A model generated the notes under the pieces. That model ran no database searches. It saw nothing but the letters and a program-made list of their open reading frames with translations, and was not told the DNA's origin. The position numbers and the translations under genes are program-made. Below, one piece after another: positions 8,274 through 17,760 of a stretch of 64,000 bases of DNA. Position 1 is the first letter of the stretch. Each line of letters starts with the position of its first letter. Source of the DNA: Zoogloea sp041908905 (GTDB lineage: Bacteria; Pseudomonadota; Gammaproteobacteria; Burkholderiales; Rhodocyclaceae); assembly GCF_041908905.1 (NCBI RefSeq), contig NZ_JAYREK010000001.1:248001-312000 (forward strand). Reading direction: 5' to 3'.

Positions 8274-9683
8274 TCAGCCGACGACGGTGACGGCCCCGCG
8301 GGCCTCGGGGCTGTCGAGCCAGCGCACCAGGATGCGGTAGGTGTCGAGGTCGAAGGCGCGGGCGGGCGGCGCTGCGAGGAGTTCGCCGAAGCTCCCCTCG
8401 TCTTCGGCGCTGCCCAGCAGGCACCAGCGGTCGACGAGGTGGGTCGCGCTGCGGCCGGTGTCGGCGTGGTGTTCGCGGATCGCCACCGGGCCGGGCCACG
8501 GCCAGCGGCGCAGGCGCAGGCTCTCGAGCACCTTGAGCAGGCGCTCGTCGTGTTCGGCGTGGGTCTCGCGGCCGGCGCAGACGCCGGCGCAACGCTTCAT
8601 CTGGTGGGCCAGGCAGGCGCCGCTGCCCCACGGCTCGGTGCCGATGCGGCGCGGGCACAGCTTGTAGAGGGTGGCGAGCTCGCGCAGGGCGTTGTCGGCC
8701 TCTTTCCTGGTGCGGAAGGCGCCGTAGACGTCGGCCCAGTCGGCCGGGTCGGCGCCGCCCAGGAGTTCGCGCACCAGCACCGGGCCGCGCTTGCGGGCCG
8801 GGTCGAAGCGCAGCCCGAAGATGGCCTCGTCCTCGCGCAGCTTGCGGTTCTCGGTGGGCTTGCGTTCCTTGACCAGGCGCGCCTCGAGGAGCAGCGCGCC
8901 GAGTTCGCCGGCGGTCTGCTGCCACTCGACGCGGCGGACCTGCTGGGCGAGCTTGGCCTCCTTGCCGCTGCGGTGGTCGGCCGAAAAGTGGCTCATGACC
9001 CGCGAGCGCAGGCTGACGCTCTTGCCGATGTAGATCGGCAGGTCGTTCTCGCCGTAGAAGAAATACACGCCCGGCCCTTCGGGCAGGCCTTCGAGCACGC
9101 CCTCCGGGAGGCCCGCCGGGCGGCTGGGGGCCTTCATGGCCTTGACGATGGCCTCGCCCAGCACCTCGGGCGCAAACTGCCCGGCGACGATGCCGGCAAA
9201 CTGGTGCAGCGCCTCGGTGTCGCCCATCGCCCGGTGGCGGGCGCTGCAGGTGAGGCCGTGGCGCTCGATCAGCGCGTCGAGCCCGTGGCGGTGGAACTGG
9301 GGAAACAGCGCCCGCGAGAGCTTGACGGTGCACAGCACCGGCGCGTCGAAATCCTGGCCGATGCGGCGGAATTCGTTCTTGATGAAGCCGTAGTCGAAGC
9401 GCGCGTTGTGGGCGACGAACACGCAGTCGGAGAGCAGCGCGCGCACCCCGTCGGCGAGGTCGGCGAAGGGTGGCGCTGCGGCGACCATCGCGTCGGTGAT
9501 GCCGGTGAAGCCCTGGATGCTCGGCGGGATCGCCATGCCGGGGTTGACCAGGCTGGACCAGCGCTCGACCAGCCCGCCGTCTTCGACGCGCAGGATGGCG
9601 ATCTCGGTGACCCGATCCACCACCGGGTTGGCTCCGGTGGTTTCGACGTCGATGAAGGCAAGGCGGGGGAGCGAGGCGTGCAT
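8274..9683 (-). CDS. DEDDh exonuclease fused to a UvrC-type GIY-YIG nuclease
   Basis: The 469-aa protein joins an epsilon-like 3'-5' exonuclease to a UvrC/Cho-like GIY-YIG domain. The exonuclease shows FIDVETTG (Exo I), VAHNARFDYGFI (Exo II) and HRAMGDTEAL (Exo III). The second domain shows GVYFFYGENDLPIYIGKS from about residue 205, with the GIY-YIG residues and a conserved Arg in LRSRVMSHF, then a UvrC-like Cys-containing segment (CLAHQMKRCAGVC). A role in repair-linked excision is likely but unproven. Fusions of this type occur in several bacterial phyla. Confidence 0.9.
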   Translation of the reverse strand: MHASLPRLAFIDVETTGANPVVDRVTEIAILRVEDGGLVERWSSLVNPGMAIPPSIQGFTGITDAMVAAAPPFADLADGVRALLSDCVFVAHNARFDYGFIKNEFRRIGQDFDAPVLCTVKLSRALFPQFHRHGLDALIERHGLTCSARHRAMGDTEALHQFAGIVAGQFAPEVLGEAIVKAMKAPSRPAGLPEGVLEGLPEGPGVYFFYGENDLPIYIGKSVSLRSRVMSHFSADHRSGKEAKLAQQVRRVEWQQTAGELGALLLEARLVKERKPTENRKLREDEAIFGLRFDPARKRGPVLVRELLGGADPADWADVYGAFRTRKEADNALRELATLYKLCPRRIGTEPWGSGACLAHQMKRCAGVCAGRETHAEHDERLLKVLESLRLRRWPWPGPVAIREHHADTGRSATHLVDRWCLLGSAEDEGSFGELLAAPPARAFDLDTYRILVRWLDSPEARGAVTVVG

Positions 9684-9749
9684 GCGGCGGGACGCGGGCG
9701 GGCGCGGCGCGTCACCGCGCGGCTCGGAGATGAGGCTGGAAACCGAAGC

Positions 9750-9938
9750 TCAAGATTCGGTGGCGTAGGGATAGGCCTTGGCGGGCACCTTGGCGGCGGC
9801 GAACTCGCGGGTGGTCTGGTCGTCCTGGGGCTTGTCCCACCACAGGGCGCGGCCCTGCTTCTGCACTTCGCGCTGTTCGGGATGCTTGGCCATCCACTCG
9901 CGCATGAATTTGGTGTGCTCGGATTCGTACATTGCCAT
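9750..9938 (-). CDS. DUF3460 family protein
   Basis: A 62-aa protein, MAMYESEHTKFMREWM and onward, matching the short DUF3460 family found in betaproteobacteria. The conserved features are the N-terminal YESEHTKF and the central ALWWDKP. No function is known. The start may be the second Met, two residues in. It lies 48 bp downstream of spoT in the same direction and 66 bp upstream of the exonuclease gene, and has its own plausible ribosome-binding sequence (caggagacgag). Confidence 0.82.
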   Translation of the reverse strand: MAMYESEHTKFMREWMAKHPEQREVQKQGRALWWDKPQDDQTTREFAAAKVPAKAYPYATES

Positions 9939-9986
9939 GACTCGTCTCCTGGGAAGGCTGTTGAATGGGCGGGGATTCTAGCAGCG

Positions 9987-12197
9987 TCAGGCCGCCTTCT
10001 GGTCGGCCTTGACGCGGTTGATGCGGACCACCTCGGGAATGTTGCGCACCTCGCGGACCACCTTGGCCAGGTGCAGCCGGTGGGCGACCTGGACGGTGAT
10101 GAAGAGCGAGGCGTAGGTGCCCTGCTCGCTCTCGGTGCTGACGTTCTGGATGTTGCAGTCCTGGGCGGCGATGGCGCTGGCGACCTTGCCGAGCACGCCG
10201 CGCACGTTCTGGGTGAGCACCTTCAGGGTCACCTCGAAGAGGCGGTCGCTGGCGGGCTCCCACTCGACGTCGATCCAGCGGTCGCGCTCGGAGCGCAGTT
10301 TGCGGACCTGGGGGCAGTCGTGCATGTGCACCTCGAGGCCCTGGCCCTTGCGAATGATGCCGACGATCGGGTCGCCGGGGATCGGCCGGCAGCAGCGCGC
10401 CAGCTGGACGGCCACGCCCTCGGCGCCGCGGATCAGGATGGCGCCGGCGGGCTTGGGCTTGACCACGTCGGCGCGGCCCGACTCGGCGTCCTGGATCTCG
10501 GCCAGCCGGCGCGCGACGATGGCCGGCAGGCGCCGGCCGAGGCCGATGTCGGTCATCAGGTCGCGGCGGGCCTGCAGGGTGAGCTCGCGCAGCAGGCGGT
10601 CCCAGGCGAAGGTGCTGACCTGGCCGAGGGTGAGGCCGTGGGGGCGCAGGGCCTGGTTGAGCAGACGCTCGCCGAGGGTCGAGGCTTCTTCCTGCTGGGC
10701 GTTTTTCAGGAAGTGGCGGATCTGGGCGCGGGCCTTGCCGGTGCGCACATAGCCGAGCCAGGCCGGGTTGGGGCTGGCATGGGCGGCGGTGATGATCTCG
10801 ATCTGGTCGCCGTTGCGCAGCTCGGAGCGCAGCGGCACGAGCTCGCCATTGACGCGCCCGGCGACGCAGCGATTGCCCACGTCGGTGTGCACGGCGTAGG
10901 CGAAGTCGACCACCGTGGCGCCGCGGGGCAGCGCGAAGATCTTGCCCTTGGGCGTGAAGGCGTACACCTCGCCGGGGAAGAGGTCGACCTTGACGTGCTC
11001 CAGGAACTCGCTGGAATCACCCGAGGTGGACTGCAGCTCGAGCAGCGACTGCAGCCAGCTGTGGGTCTTGTGCTGCAGCTCGGTGAGGGTTTTCTCGTCT
11101 TCCTTGTAGAGCCAGTGGGAGGCGACGCCGCTCTCGGCCACGTGGTTCATCTCGGGGGTGCGGATCTGCACCTCGACCGGGGTGCCGAAGGGACCGATCA
11201 GCGTGGTGTGCAGCGACTGATAGCCGTTGGCCTTGGGGATCGCGATGTAGTCCTTGAACTTGCCGGGCACCGGCTTGTAGAGGCCATGCAGGGCGCCGAG
11301 GGCGCGGTAGCAGGTCTGCACGTCGGGCACCACAACGCGAAAACCGTAGATATCGAGCACCTGCGAGAAGCTGAGGCGCTTCTCGGTCATCTTGCGGTAG
11401 ATGCTGTAGAGGTGCTTCTCGCGCCCCCACACCTCGGCCTCGATGTTCCACTGGGGGATGCGCTCTTCAATCGCGGCGAGGATCTTGCCGACGACCTCGC
11501 GGCGGTTGCCGCGGGCGGCCAGGATGGCCTTGGAGAGCACCCGGAAGCGCATCGGGTAGCGGTGCTTGAAGGCCAGCTCCTGGAGCTCGCGGTAGATCGC
11601 GTTGAGCCCCAGCCGGTTGGCGATCGGGGCGTGGATCTCCTGGGTCTCGCGGGCGATGCGGCGGCGCTTGTCGGGCCGCATGTGGTCGAGGGTCCGCATG
11701 TTGTGCAGACGGTCGGCCAGCTTGATGAGGATCACCCGCAGGTCGCTGGCCATCGCCAGCAGCATCTTGCGGAAGTTTTCGGCCTGGGCCTCCTCGTGGG
11801 ACTGGAACTCGATCTTGTCGAGCTTGGAGACACCATCCACCAGCTCCGCCGTGACCCGCCCGAAACGCTCGGCGATCTCGGCCTTGGAGATGTGGGTGTC
11901 CTCCATCACGTCGTGCAGGAGGGCCGCGCACAGGGCCTGGGAATCCAGGTGCCAGCCGGCAAGGATCTCGGCCACCGCGACCGGGTGGGAGATGTAGGGC
12001 TCGCCGCTCTTGCGGGTCTGCCCGGCGTGGGCGTCGGCCGCGAAGTGGTAGGCGGCCTCGAGGCGGCCTAGGTCTTCGGGGCGGAGATAGGCAGCGACCA
12101 GCGCCCGGAGACGCCCGAAATCGAGGGGCAGGACGCTGGATGCAGGGGGTCGGGAAACGCCGCCGCCACTGAAAGGAGCCGGTGCGGCGGAATCCAT
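9987..12197 (-). CDS. spoT: Bifunctional (p)ppGpp synthetase/hydrolase SpoT
   Basis: The 736-aa RelA/SpoT homologue sets the stringent-response alarmone level. The domains run in order: an HD hydrolase with the HD pair intact in LLHDVMEDTH near residue 90; the synthetase with YGFRVVV and GYQSLHTT; the TGS domain (VYAFTPKGKI) near 400; and a C-terminal ACT domain. The intact HD motif argues for SpoT or a single bifunctional Rel rather than hydrolase-dead RelA. It follows rpoZ by 25 bp in the conserved gmk-rpoZ-spoT order. Confidence 0.96.
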   Translation of the reverse strand: MDSAAPAPFSGGGVSRPPASSVLPLDFGRLRALVAAYLRPEDLGRLEAAYHFAADAHAGQTRKSGEPYISHPVAVAEILAGWHLDSQALCAALLHDVMEDTHISKAEIAERFGRVTAELVDGVSKLDKIEFQSHEEAQAENFRKMLLAMASDLRVILIKLADRLHNMRTLDHMRPDKRRRIARETQEIHAPIANRLGLNAIYRELQELAFKHRYPMRFRVLSKAILAARGNRREVVGKILAAIEERIPQWNIEAEVWGREKHLYSIYRKMTEKRLSFSQVLDIYGFRVVVPDVQTCYRALGALHGLYKPVPGKFKDYIAIPKANGYQSLHTTLIGPFGTPVEVQIRTPEMNHVAESGVASHWLYKEDEKTLTELQHKTHSWLQSLLELQSTSGDSSEFLEHVKVDLFPGEVYAFTPKGKIFALPRGATVVDFAYAVHTDVGNRCVAGRVNGELVPLRSELRNGDQIEIITAAHASPNPAWLGYVRTGKARAQIRHFLKNAQQEEASTLGERLLNQALRPHGLTLGQVSTFAWDRLLRELTLQARRDLMTDIGLGRRLPAIVARRLAEIQDAESGRADVVKPKPAGAILIRGAEGVAVQLARCCRPIPGDPIVGIIRKGQGLEVHMHDCPQVRKLRSERDRWIDVEWEPASDRLFEVTLKVLTQNVRGVLGKVASAIAAQDCNIQNVSTESEQGTYASLFITVQVAHRLHLAKVVREVRNIPEVVRINRVKADQKAA

Positions 12198-12222
12198 GAC
12201 ATTACACTCGTGCCGGCCCGGC

Positions 12223-12438
12223 TCAGGCCTGGCCGCGATTGAGGACTTCGGTGCCGACCTTGCCGGCGGCGATCTCGCGCAGCGCGATCACGGTGGGCTT
12301 GTCCTTGTCGTGGCGGTCGAGCTCGACCTGCGGGGTGGCGCCGGCCGTCAGCTGACGGGCACGATAGGTGGCCGCCAGGGTGAGCTGGAAGCGGTTGGGG
12401 ATGCGTTTCAGGCAGTCGTCGACGGTAATGCGGGCCAT
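12223..12438 (-). CDS. rpoZ: RNA polymerase omega subunit
   Basis: The 71-aa omega subunit helps assemble RNA polymerase and forms part of the ppGpp site. The start MARITVDDCLKRIPNRFQL is diagnostic. The ATG at 12438 is chosen over a longer in-frame reading from inside gmk. Only one base separates it from the gmk stop, so translation is probably coupled. spoT follows directly. Confidence 0.97.
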   Translation of the reverse strand: MARITVDDCLKRIPNRFQLTLAATYRARQLTAGATPQVELDRHDKDKPTVIALREIAAGKVGTEVLNRGQA

Positions 12439-12439
12439 A

Positions 12440-13054
12440 TCAGTCCTGTTCCAGGTAATGGAAAAACGCCGGCTGGCGCGCCTCCTGGTTGGCGTAGCGG
12501 AGCCGGGACGCCCGCACCACGGCCACGAGATCTTCAATGGCGGTGGGCAGGTTTTCGTTGATTATAACGTAGTCGAACTCCGCCACATGGCGCATCTCAC
12601 CACGGGCCGCGAGCACCCGGCGGGCGATCACGTCCTCGCTGTCGGTGCCACGGCCGCGCAGCCGGCGCTCGAGTTCCTCGACCGAGGGCGGCAGGATGAA
12701 CACCCCCACCGCCTTCGGGAAGACCTTGCGCACCTGCTGGGCGCCCTGCCAGTCGATCTCGAGGAGGATGTCGCGGCCGGCGCGGGTCTGTTCCTCGAGC
12801 CAGCGCTTCGACGTCCCGTAGTAGTTGTTGTGGACCTCGGCCCACTCCAGGAATTCCCCCTTGTCGCGCAGGGCGCGGAAGCCGGGCACGTCGATGAAAT
12901 GGTAGTGCTGGCCGTTCACCTCGCCGGCGCGCGGCGCGCGGGTGGTGTACGAGACCGACAGGCGAACCTGCGGGTCGCGCTCGAGCAGGCCGCTCACGAG
13001 GGTGGTCTTGCCGGCCCCCGAGGGCGCCGTGACGATGAAGAGGGTGCCGGGCAT
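12440..13054 (-). CDS. gmk: Guanylate kinase
   Basis: Gmk converts GMP to GDP with ATP. The 204-aa protein has the P-loop SGAGKTTLVS near residue 9 and the GMP-binding block SVSYTTRAPRAGEVNG near 33, plus the YYGTSKRWLEEQ segment, all typical. It sits 9 bp downstream of the yicC-type gene and immediately upstream of rpoZ, a conserved proteobacterial arrangement linking nucleotide supply with alarmone metabolism. Confidence 0.97.
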   Translation of the reverse strand: MPGTLFIVTAPSGAGKTTLVSGLLERDPQVRLSVSYTTRAPRAGEVNGQHYHFIDVPGFRALRDKGEFLEWAEVHNNYYGTSKRWLEEQTRAGRDILLEIDWQGAQQVRKVFPKAVGVFILPPSVEELERRLRGRGTDSEDVIARRVLAARGEMRHVAEFDYVIINENLPTAIEDLVAVVRASRLRYANQEARQPAFFHYLEQD

Positions 13055-13063
13055 GGGGCGTCC

Positions 13064-13930
13064 TTACTCGATGTTCTGCACTTGTTCGCGCATCTGCTCG
13101 ATGGCGAGCTTGAGCTCGACGGCGATGGCGGTCATGTCGGCGGCCATCGCCTTCGAGCCGAGGGTGTTGGCCTCGCGGTTGAGCTCCTGCATCAGGAAGT
13201 CGAGGCGCTTGCCGCTGGCCCCGCCGGTCTTGAGGATGCGCTCGACCTCGTCGAGGTGGGTGGACAGGCGGGAGAGCTCCTCGGCCACGTCGACGCGCTG
13301 GGCGAACAGGCCCACCTCGAGGCGGATGCGGTCGTCGTCGAGGGTGGCGGCGGCATCACGCAGGCGGGTGGCGAGCTTGTCCTGGTATTCGGCGACGAGG
13401 GCCGGCACCCGCGGCTGCACGGTGGCGACCAGCCCGCGCATGTGCTCGATGCGGCCGCGGATCATCTCGGCCAGCCGGGCGCCCTCGCGGCGGCGGGTGG
13501 CGACGAGTTCGTCGAGGGCCGCGGCGACGAGGCTGACGATCTCGGGCTGCAGCGCCTCGAAGCTCGGGCTGTCGTCGGCGAGCATGCCCGGCCAGCGCAG
13601 CACCTCGGCCACGCTGAGGGGCGCCGCGCCGGGCAGCGCGGCCTGCACGGCGATTTGTGCATTTTTAAGCTGGCCGAGCAGCACGGCGTTCATCGCAAGC
13701 TCGCGAGGTGCGCTATCCTTCGTTTGCAGATTGAAACGGCATTCAACCTTGCCACGGCTCAGCCGGGCGGTGATCGCTTCACGCAGGATGGGTTCGGCCT
13801 GGCGCAGGTCGTCGCCGATCCGGAAGGTGAGGTCGAGGTAGCGGGAATTGACGCTGCGCAGTTCGAGGTGCAGGGCCACGCGGCCCATGTCACGGGTCTG
13901 GACGGCAAAGCCCGTCATGCTGAGAATCAT
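13064..13930 (-). CDS. YicC family endoribonuclease
   Basis: The 288-aa product begins MILSMTGFA and ends in EQMREQVQNIE, both highly conserved in the YicC family. E. coli YicC was reported to be an endoribonuclease that promotes decay of the sRNA RyhB. The block TLGSKAMAADMTAIAVELK near the end is the family signature. The start at 13930 is chosen by homology; the longer in-frame extension overlaps the divergent kinase gene region. It precedes gmk by 9 bp. Confidence 0.92.
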   Translation of the reverse strand: MILSMTGFAVQTRDMGRVALHLELRSVNSRYLDLTFRIGDDLRQAEPILREAITARLSRGKVECRFNLQTKDSAPRELAMNAVLLGQLKNAQIAVQAALPGAAPLSVAEVLRWPGMLADDSPSFEALQPEIVSLVAAALDELVATRRREGARLAEMIRGRIEHMRGLVATVQPRVPALVAEYQDKLATRLRDAAATLDDDRIRLEVGLFAQRVDVAEELSRLSTHLDEVERILKTGGASGKRLDFLMQELNREANTLGSKAMAADMTAIAVELKLAIEQMREQVQNIE

Positions 13931-14016
13931 GTGTTTTTCCCGGTGTAGTGCGGCAATCCGCAGGTAAACTAACGACCCCGAACGCCACAAAAAAACGAAG
14001 TGTAGCGCCCTGCCCG

Positions 14017-14967
14017 ATGGCCACTCAACAGAACTGCGCCCTCCCACCCGGATTTCTGCTCGACCACTACCGTGTCGAGCGGCAGCTTTCGCTGGGCGGC
14101 TTCTCCATCGTTTACCTGGCCTACGACCAGGACGGCACGCCGGTGGCCATCAAGGAATACCTGCCCAACTCCCTGGCCCTGCGCGGCGAGGGCGAGGTCA
14201 CGCCCCACGTCACCGAGGCCCACCAGGGCGCCTTCCGCTACGGCATGAAGTGCTTCTTCGAGGAAGGCCGGGCGCTGGCCAAGCTGGTGCACCCCAACGT
14301 GGTGCGGGTGCTCAACTTCTTCCGGGCCAACGGCACCGTGTACATGGTGATGCAGTTCGAGCGCGGCCGGACGCTCCACGACTACGTCCAGAAGAACAAG
14401 GGCAACGTGCGCGAGCGCTTCATCCGGGGGGTGTTCACGCGCATGCTCAACGGCCTGCGCGAGGTGCACGCCCACAAGCTGCTGCACCTCGACATCAAGC
14501 CGTCCAACATCTACCTGCGCTCCGACGGCACCCCGGTGCTGCTCGACTTCGGCGCCGCCCGCCAGACCCTGATGTCCGACACGCCGATCCTGAAGCCGAT
14601 GTACACCCCCGGCTTCGCCTCGCCCGAGCAGTTCACCAGCCGCGAGGCCCTGGGGCCGTGGAGCGACATCTACAGCGTGGGCGCGAGCATGTACGCCTGC
14701 CTGGCGGGCTCTTCGCCGCAGCGCTCCGACGAACGGGTCAAGCACGACACCGTCGTGCCGGCCACAAAAGCCTGGGCGGGCCAGTACTCGCCCCACTTCC
14801 TCGCCACCATCGACTGGTGCCTTCAGCTCGACCCCCTGAAGCGCCCCCAGAGCTGTTTCGCCTTGCAGAAGGTTCTCGCCCAGCGCCACCGGGAAGCTCC
14901 CCCCCAGCAGAAAACCTGGCTCGAAGGGCTGGGCTCCCGCCTTAAAACAATGATAGGCCGCACATGA
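14017..14967 (+). CDS. Serine/threonine protein kinase (Hanks type)
   Basis: The 316-aa soluble kinase has a glycine loop LGGFSIVYLAYD near residue 26, ATP-anchoring Lys 46 (VAIKEYLP), catalytic HLDIKPSN near 155 (HLD instead of HRD), DFGAA and the P+1 loop GFASPEQF. No transmembrane helix or PASTA domain is present. The stop overlaps the ATG of a PP2C phosphatase (ATGA), so the two are translationally coupled and should set the phosphorylation state of a shared target. Similar cytosolic pairs in proteobacteria can be linked to type VI secretion, but no such genes are here. Confidence 0.93.
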   Translation: MATQQNCALPPGFLLDHYRVERQLSLGGFSIVYLAYDQDGTPVAIKEYLPNSLALRGEGEVTPHVTEAHQGAFRYGMKCFFEEGRALAKLVHPNVVRVLNFFRANGTVYMVMQFERGRTLHDYVQKNKGNVRERFIRGVFTRMLNGLREVHAHKLLHLDIKPSNIYLRSDGTPVLLDFGAARQTLMSDTPILKPMYTPGFASPEQFTSREALGPWSDIYSVGASMYACLAGSSPQRSDERVKHDTVVPATKAWAGQYSPHFLATIDWCLQLDPLKRPQSCFALQKVLAQRHREAPPQQKTWLEGLGSRLKTMIGRT

Positions 14968-15872
14968 GATTCACCATTTTCCAGGAAAGCCGGGTCGGCA
15001 AGCGCCGGACCAACCAGGACCGCGTCGCCTATTCGTACACCCGCGACGCGCTGCTGCTCGTCCTCGCCGACGGCATGGGGGGCCACCTGTACGGGGAGGT
15101 CGCCGCCCAGATTTCCGTGCAGTTCATCGCCCAGTCCTTCCAGCAGGAAGCCCGCCCCAAGGTCTCCGACCCGGTGCTGTTCCTTTCGCGGGTGCTGAGC
15201 AACGCCCACCACGCGATCCTCGACTATGCCTTCGACAAGCAGCTCTCCGACGTACCGCGCACCACCATCGTGGCCTGCCTGGTGCAGGAAGGCGTGGCCC
15301 ACTGGGCCCACGCCGGCGACTCCCGGCTCTACATGATCCGCAAGGGCAAGCTGGCCGCCCAGACCCGCGACCACTCCCGCGTGCAACTCATGCTCGACCA
15401 GGGCCTGCTCGACGCCGAGGCCGCCGCCGTACACCCCGGGCGCAACCGCATCTTCAGCTGCCTGGGTGGCAACCACCCGCCGCAGATCGAGTTCTCCCGC
15501 GGGGTCTCGCTGATCAACGGCGACGTGCTGGCGATCTGCTCCGACGGCGTGTGGGGCCCCCTCACTGTCGAGACCATCGTCGGCACCCTCGCCGACGGGC
15601 GCGTCATGGACGCCGTCCCCAAGCTGATGAACGAAGCCGAGACCCTCGGCGGCCCCCAGTGCGACAACCTCACCCTGATCGCCATGACCTGGCACGACGA
15701 TCAGCAGGAGGACATCCCCGACACCGTGTCCACGCGCACCATGCCGGCCGACGCCAACACCACCCAGATGGAAGGCTTCGGGCGCAACCGCCGCGACCAG
15801 GAAGACCTCAGCGAGGACGAGATCGAGCGCGCCATCCGCGAGATCAACGCCGCGATCCACAAGTTCAAGTAA
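14964..15872 (+). CDS. PP2C-type protein phosphatase
   Basis: A 302-aa Mn/Mg-dependent Ser/Thr phosphatase. The metal-binding motifs are RRTNQDRV near residue 14, VLADGMGGH near 34, AHAGDSRLYM near 115, and the late ICSDGVWG and DNLTLI blocks. The acidic C-terminal tail (DLSEDEIERAIREINAAI) is outside the catalytic fold and may be a regulatory or docking helix. The start codon lies inside the kinase stop, so kinase and phosphatase are made together. Confidence 0.93.
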   Translation: MRFTIFQESRVGKRRTNQDRVAYSYTRDALLLVLADGMGGHLYGEVAAQISVQFIAQSFQQEARPKVSDPVLFLSRVLSNAHHAILDYAFDKQLSDVPRTTIVACLVQEGVAHWAHAGDSRLYMIRKGKLAAQTRDHSRVQLMLDQGLLDAEAAAVHPGRNRIFSCLGGNHPPQIEFSRGVSLINGDVLAICSDGVWGPLTVETIVGTLADGRVMDAVPKLMNEAETLGGPQCDNLTLIAMTWHDDQQEDIPDTVSTRTMPADANTTQMEGFGRNRRDQEDLSEDEIERAIREINAAIHKFK

Positions 15873-15968
15873 GCCGGGCCGCGCCCCTCCCGGAGCGCAG
15901 CCCGCACCGGAACGCCCCCGTTCCGGCCTCGTGTTCCAGCCAATGGCCGCCAGCGCGGCCGGGCTGTC

Positions 15969-16142
15969 TCAACGCATCCGCTGCGACGAGTCGTCGTACC
16001 AAGCGCCGCCCTGCCCGCCAGCCGGCAGGCCCAGGGTGGACAGCCGCGCCGCGCGGCTCTCCCGGCCCGTCTCCACCAGCCACGCCTGCCACGCGCGCAG
16101 CACGGCCCCCCAATCGAAACCTGCAAGTCTGATCCGCATCAT
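15969..16142 (-). CDS. Small 57-aa protein, unknown function
   Basis: Reading leftward from tandem ATGs at 16142 gives MMRIRLAGFDWGAVLRAW and continues to a stop at 15969. The product is Trp-rich, amphipathic and basic. A strong ribosome-binding sequence (agaggagac) lies 3-5 bases before the first ATG, so the second ATG may be the true start. A near-palindrome at 16212-16226 lies about 70 bp upstream. I do not recognise the family. It ends near the PP2C gene and is convergent with it. The ribosome site and isolated promoter-like context support a real gene. Confidence 0.55.
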   Translation of the reverse strand: MMRIRLAGFDWGAVLRAWQAWLVETGRESRAARLSTLGLPAGGQGGAWYDDSSQRMR

Positions 16143-16211
16143 GGTGTCTCCTCTCTTGTAATCGCCGGCAGTCGCCGGTCACCCCAACGGCATTCATCCT
16201 TGCACAACTCA

Positions 16212-16226
16212 TACGGTAATACTGTA
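16212..16226. promoter_or_regulatory. Near-palindrome upstream of the 57-aa gene
   Basis: The 15-bp sequence tacggtaatactgta is symmetric except for one pair. It sits in an AT-rich patch within a GC-rich region, about 70 bp before the start of the 57-codon gene and about 160 bp before rph. It has the form of a dimeric repressor site, but no matching regulator is obvious here. Confidence 0.35.
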
Positions 16227-16383
16227 AAAAATTTCCTCATCGCGGCCGGATCCCCATGACGGGCCGCGCCGCGTTCCCCGATCCGGCCCGGCGGGCACGG
16301 AGCGTCTACAATGGCGACTGACGGGCCGAGCGCCCCCACCCACCTCACCCGCCCCCCACGGCGGACGACTCCAGCGAGCAAGC

Positions 16384-17124
<741 letters not shown>

Positions 17125-17144
17125 CACCCCACCGGAGCCCCGCC

Positions 17145-17738
17145 ATGGACAAACTCGTGCTCGCCAGCGGCAACGCCGGCAAACTCAAGGAACTCTCCTC
17201 GCTGCTCGCCCCGCTCGGCATCGAGGTGCTACCCCAATCCGCCTTCCACGTCAGCGAAGCCGAAGAGCCCCACCCCAGCTTCGTCGAGAACGCCATCGCC
17301 AAGGCCCGCCACGCCGCCCGCGCCACCGGCCTGCCGGCCCTCGCCGACGACTCCGGGCTGTGCGTCGACGCCCTCGGCGGCGCGCCGGGCGTGCTGTCGG
17401 CGCGCTTTGCCGGCGAACCCAAGTCCGACGCCCGCAACAACGCCCTGCTCCTCGAACGCCTGGCCGGCGAGACCAACCGCCGCGCCCGCTTCTACTGCGC
17501 GCTGGTCCTCGTCCGCCATGCCGACGACCCACAACCCATCATTGCCTGCGGCGAATGGCACGGCGAGATCCTCGAAGCCACCCGCGGCCACGGCGGCTTC
17601 GGCTACGACCCGCTGTTCCTCGTCCCCGAGCTCGACCAGACCGCCGCCGAGATCGACCACAGCCTCAAGAACGTCCTGTCCCACCGGGGCAGCGCCATGC
17701 GCCAGCTCCTCGAACGCCTGCGCGCCGAGCAGGCCTGA
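17145..17738 (+). CDS. rdgB: dITP/XTP pyrophosphatase RdgB
   Basis: RdgB hydrolyses dITP, dXTP and ITP to the monophosphate and keeps deaminated purines out of DNA. The 197-aa protein has the start LVLASGNAGKLKEL, the acidic substrate loop PALADDSGLCVDAL near residue 65, and the C-terminal GYDPLFLVP and SHRGSAMRQL blocks, all characteristic. It lies between rph and hemW, a conserved betaproteobacterial order. Confidence 0.97.
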   Translation: MDKLVLASGNAGKLKELSSLLAPLGIEVLPQSAFHVSEAEEPHPSFVENAIAKARHAARATGLPALADDSGLCVDALGGAPGVLSARFAGEPKSDARNNALLLERLAGETNRRARFYCALVLVRHADDPQPIIACGEWHGEILEATRGHGGFGYDPLFLVPELDQTAAEIDHSLKNVLSHRGSAMRQLLERLRAEQA

Positions 17739-17760
17739 GCCTCGCCCCGTTTCTGCCCCC

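Noticed and set aside
7539..12071. A 1510-codon plus-strand open frame
   Set aside because: It overlaps mutY, the exonuclease, and spoT, all strongly supported on their own frames. High-GC DNA leaves long antisense frames without stops; its translation is low complexity and lacks any family pattern.
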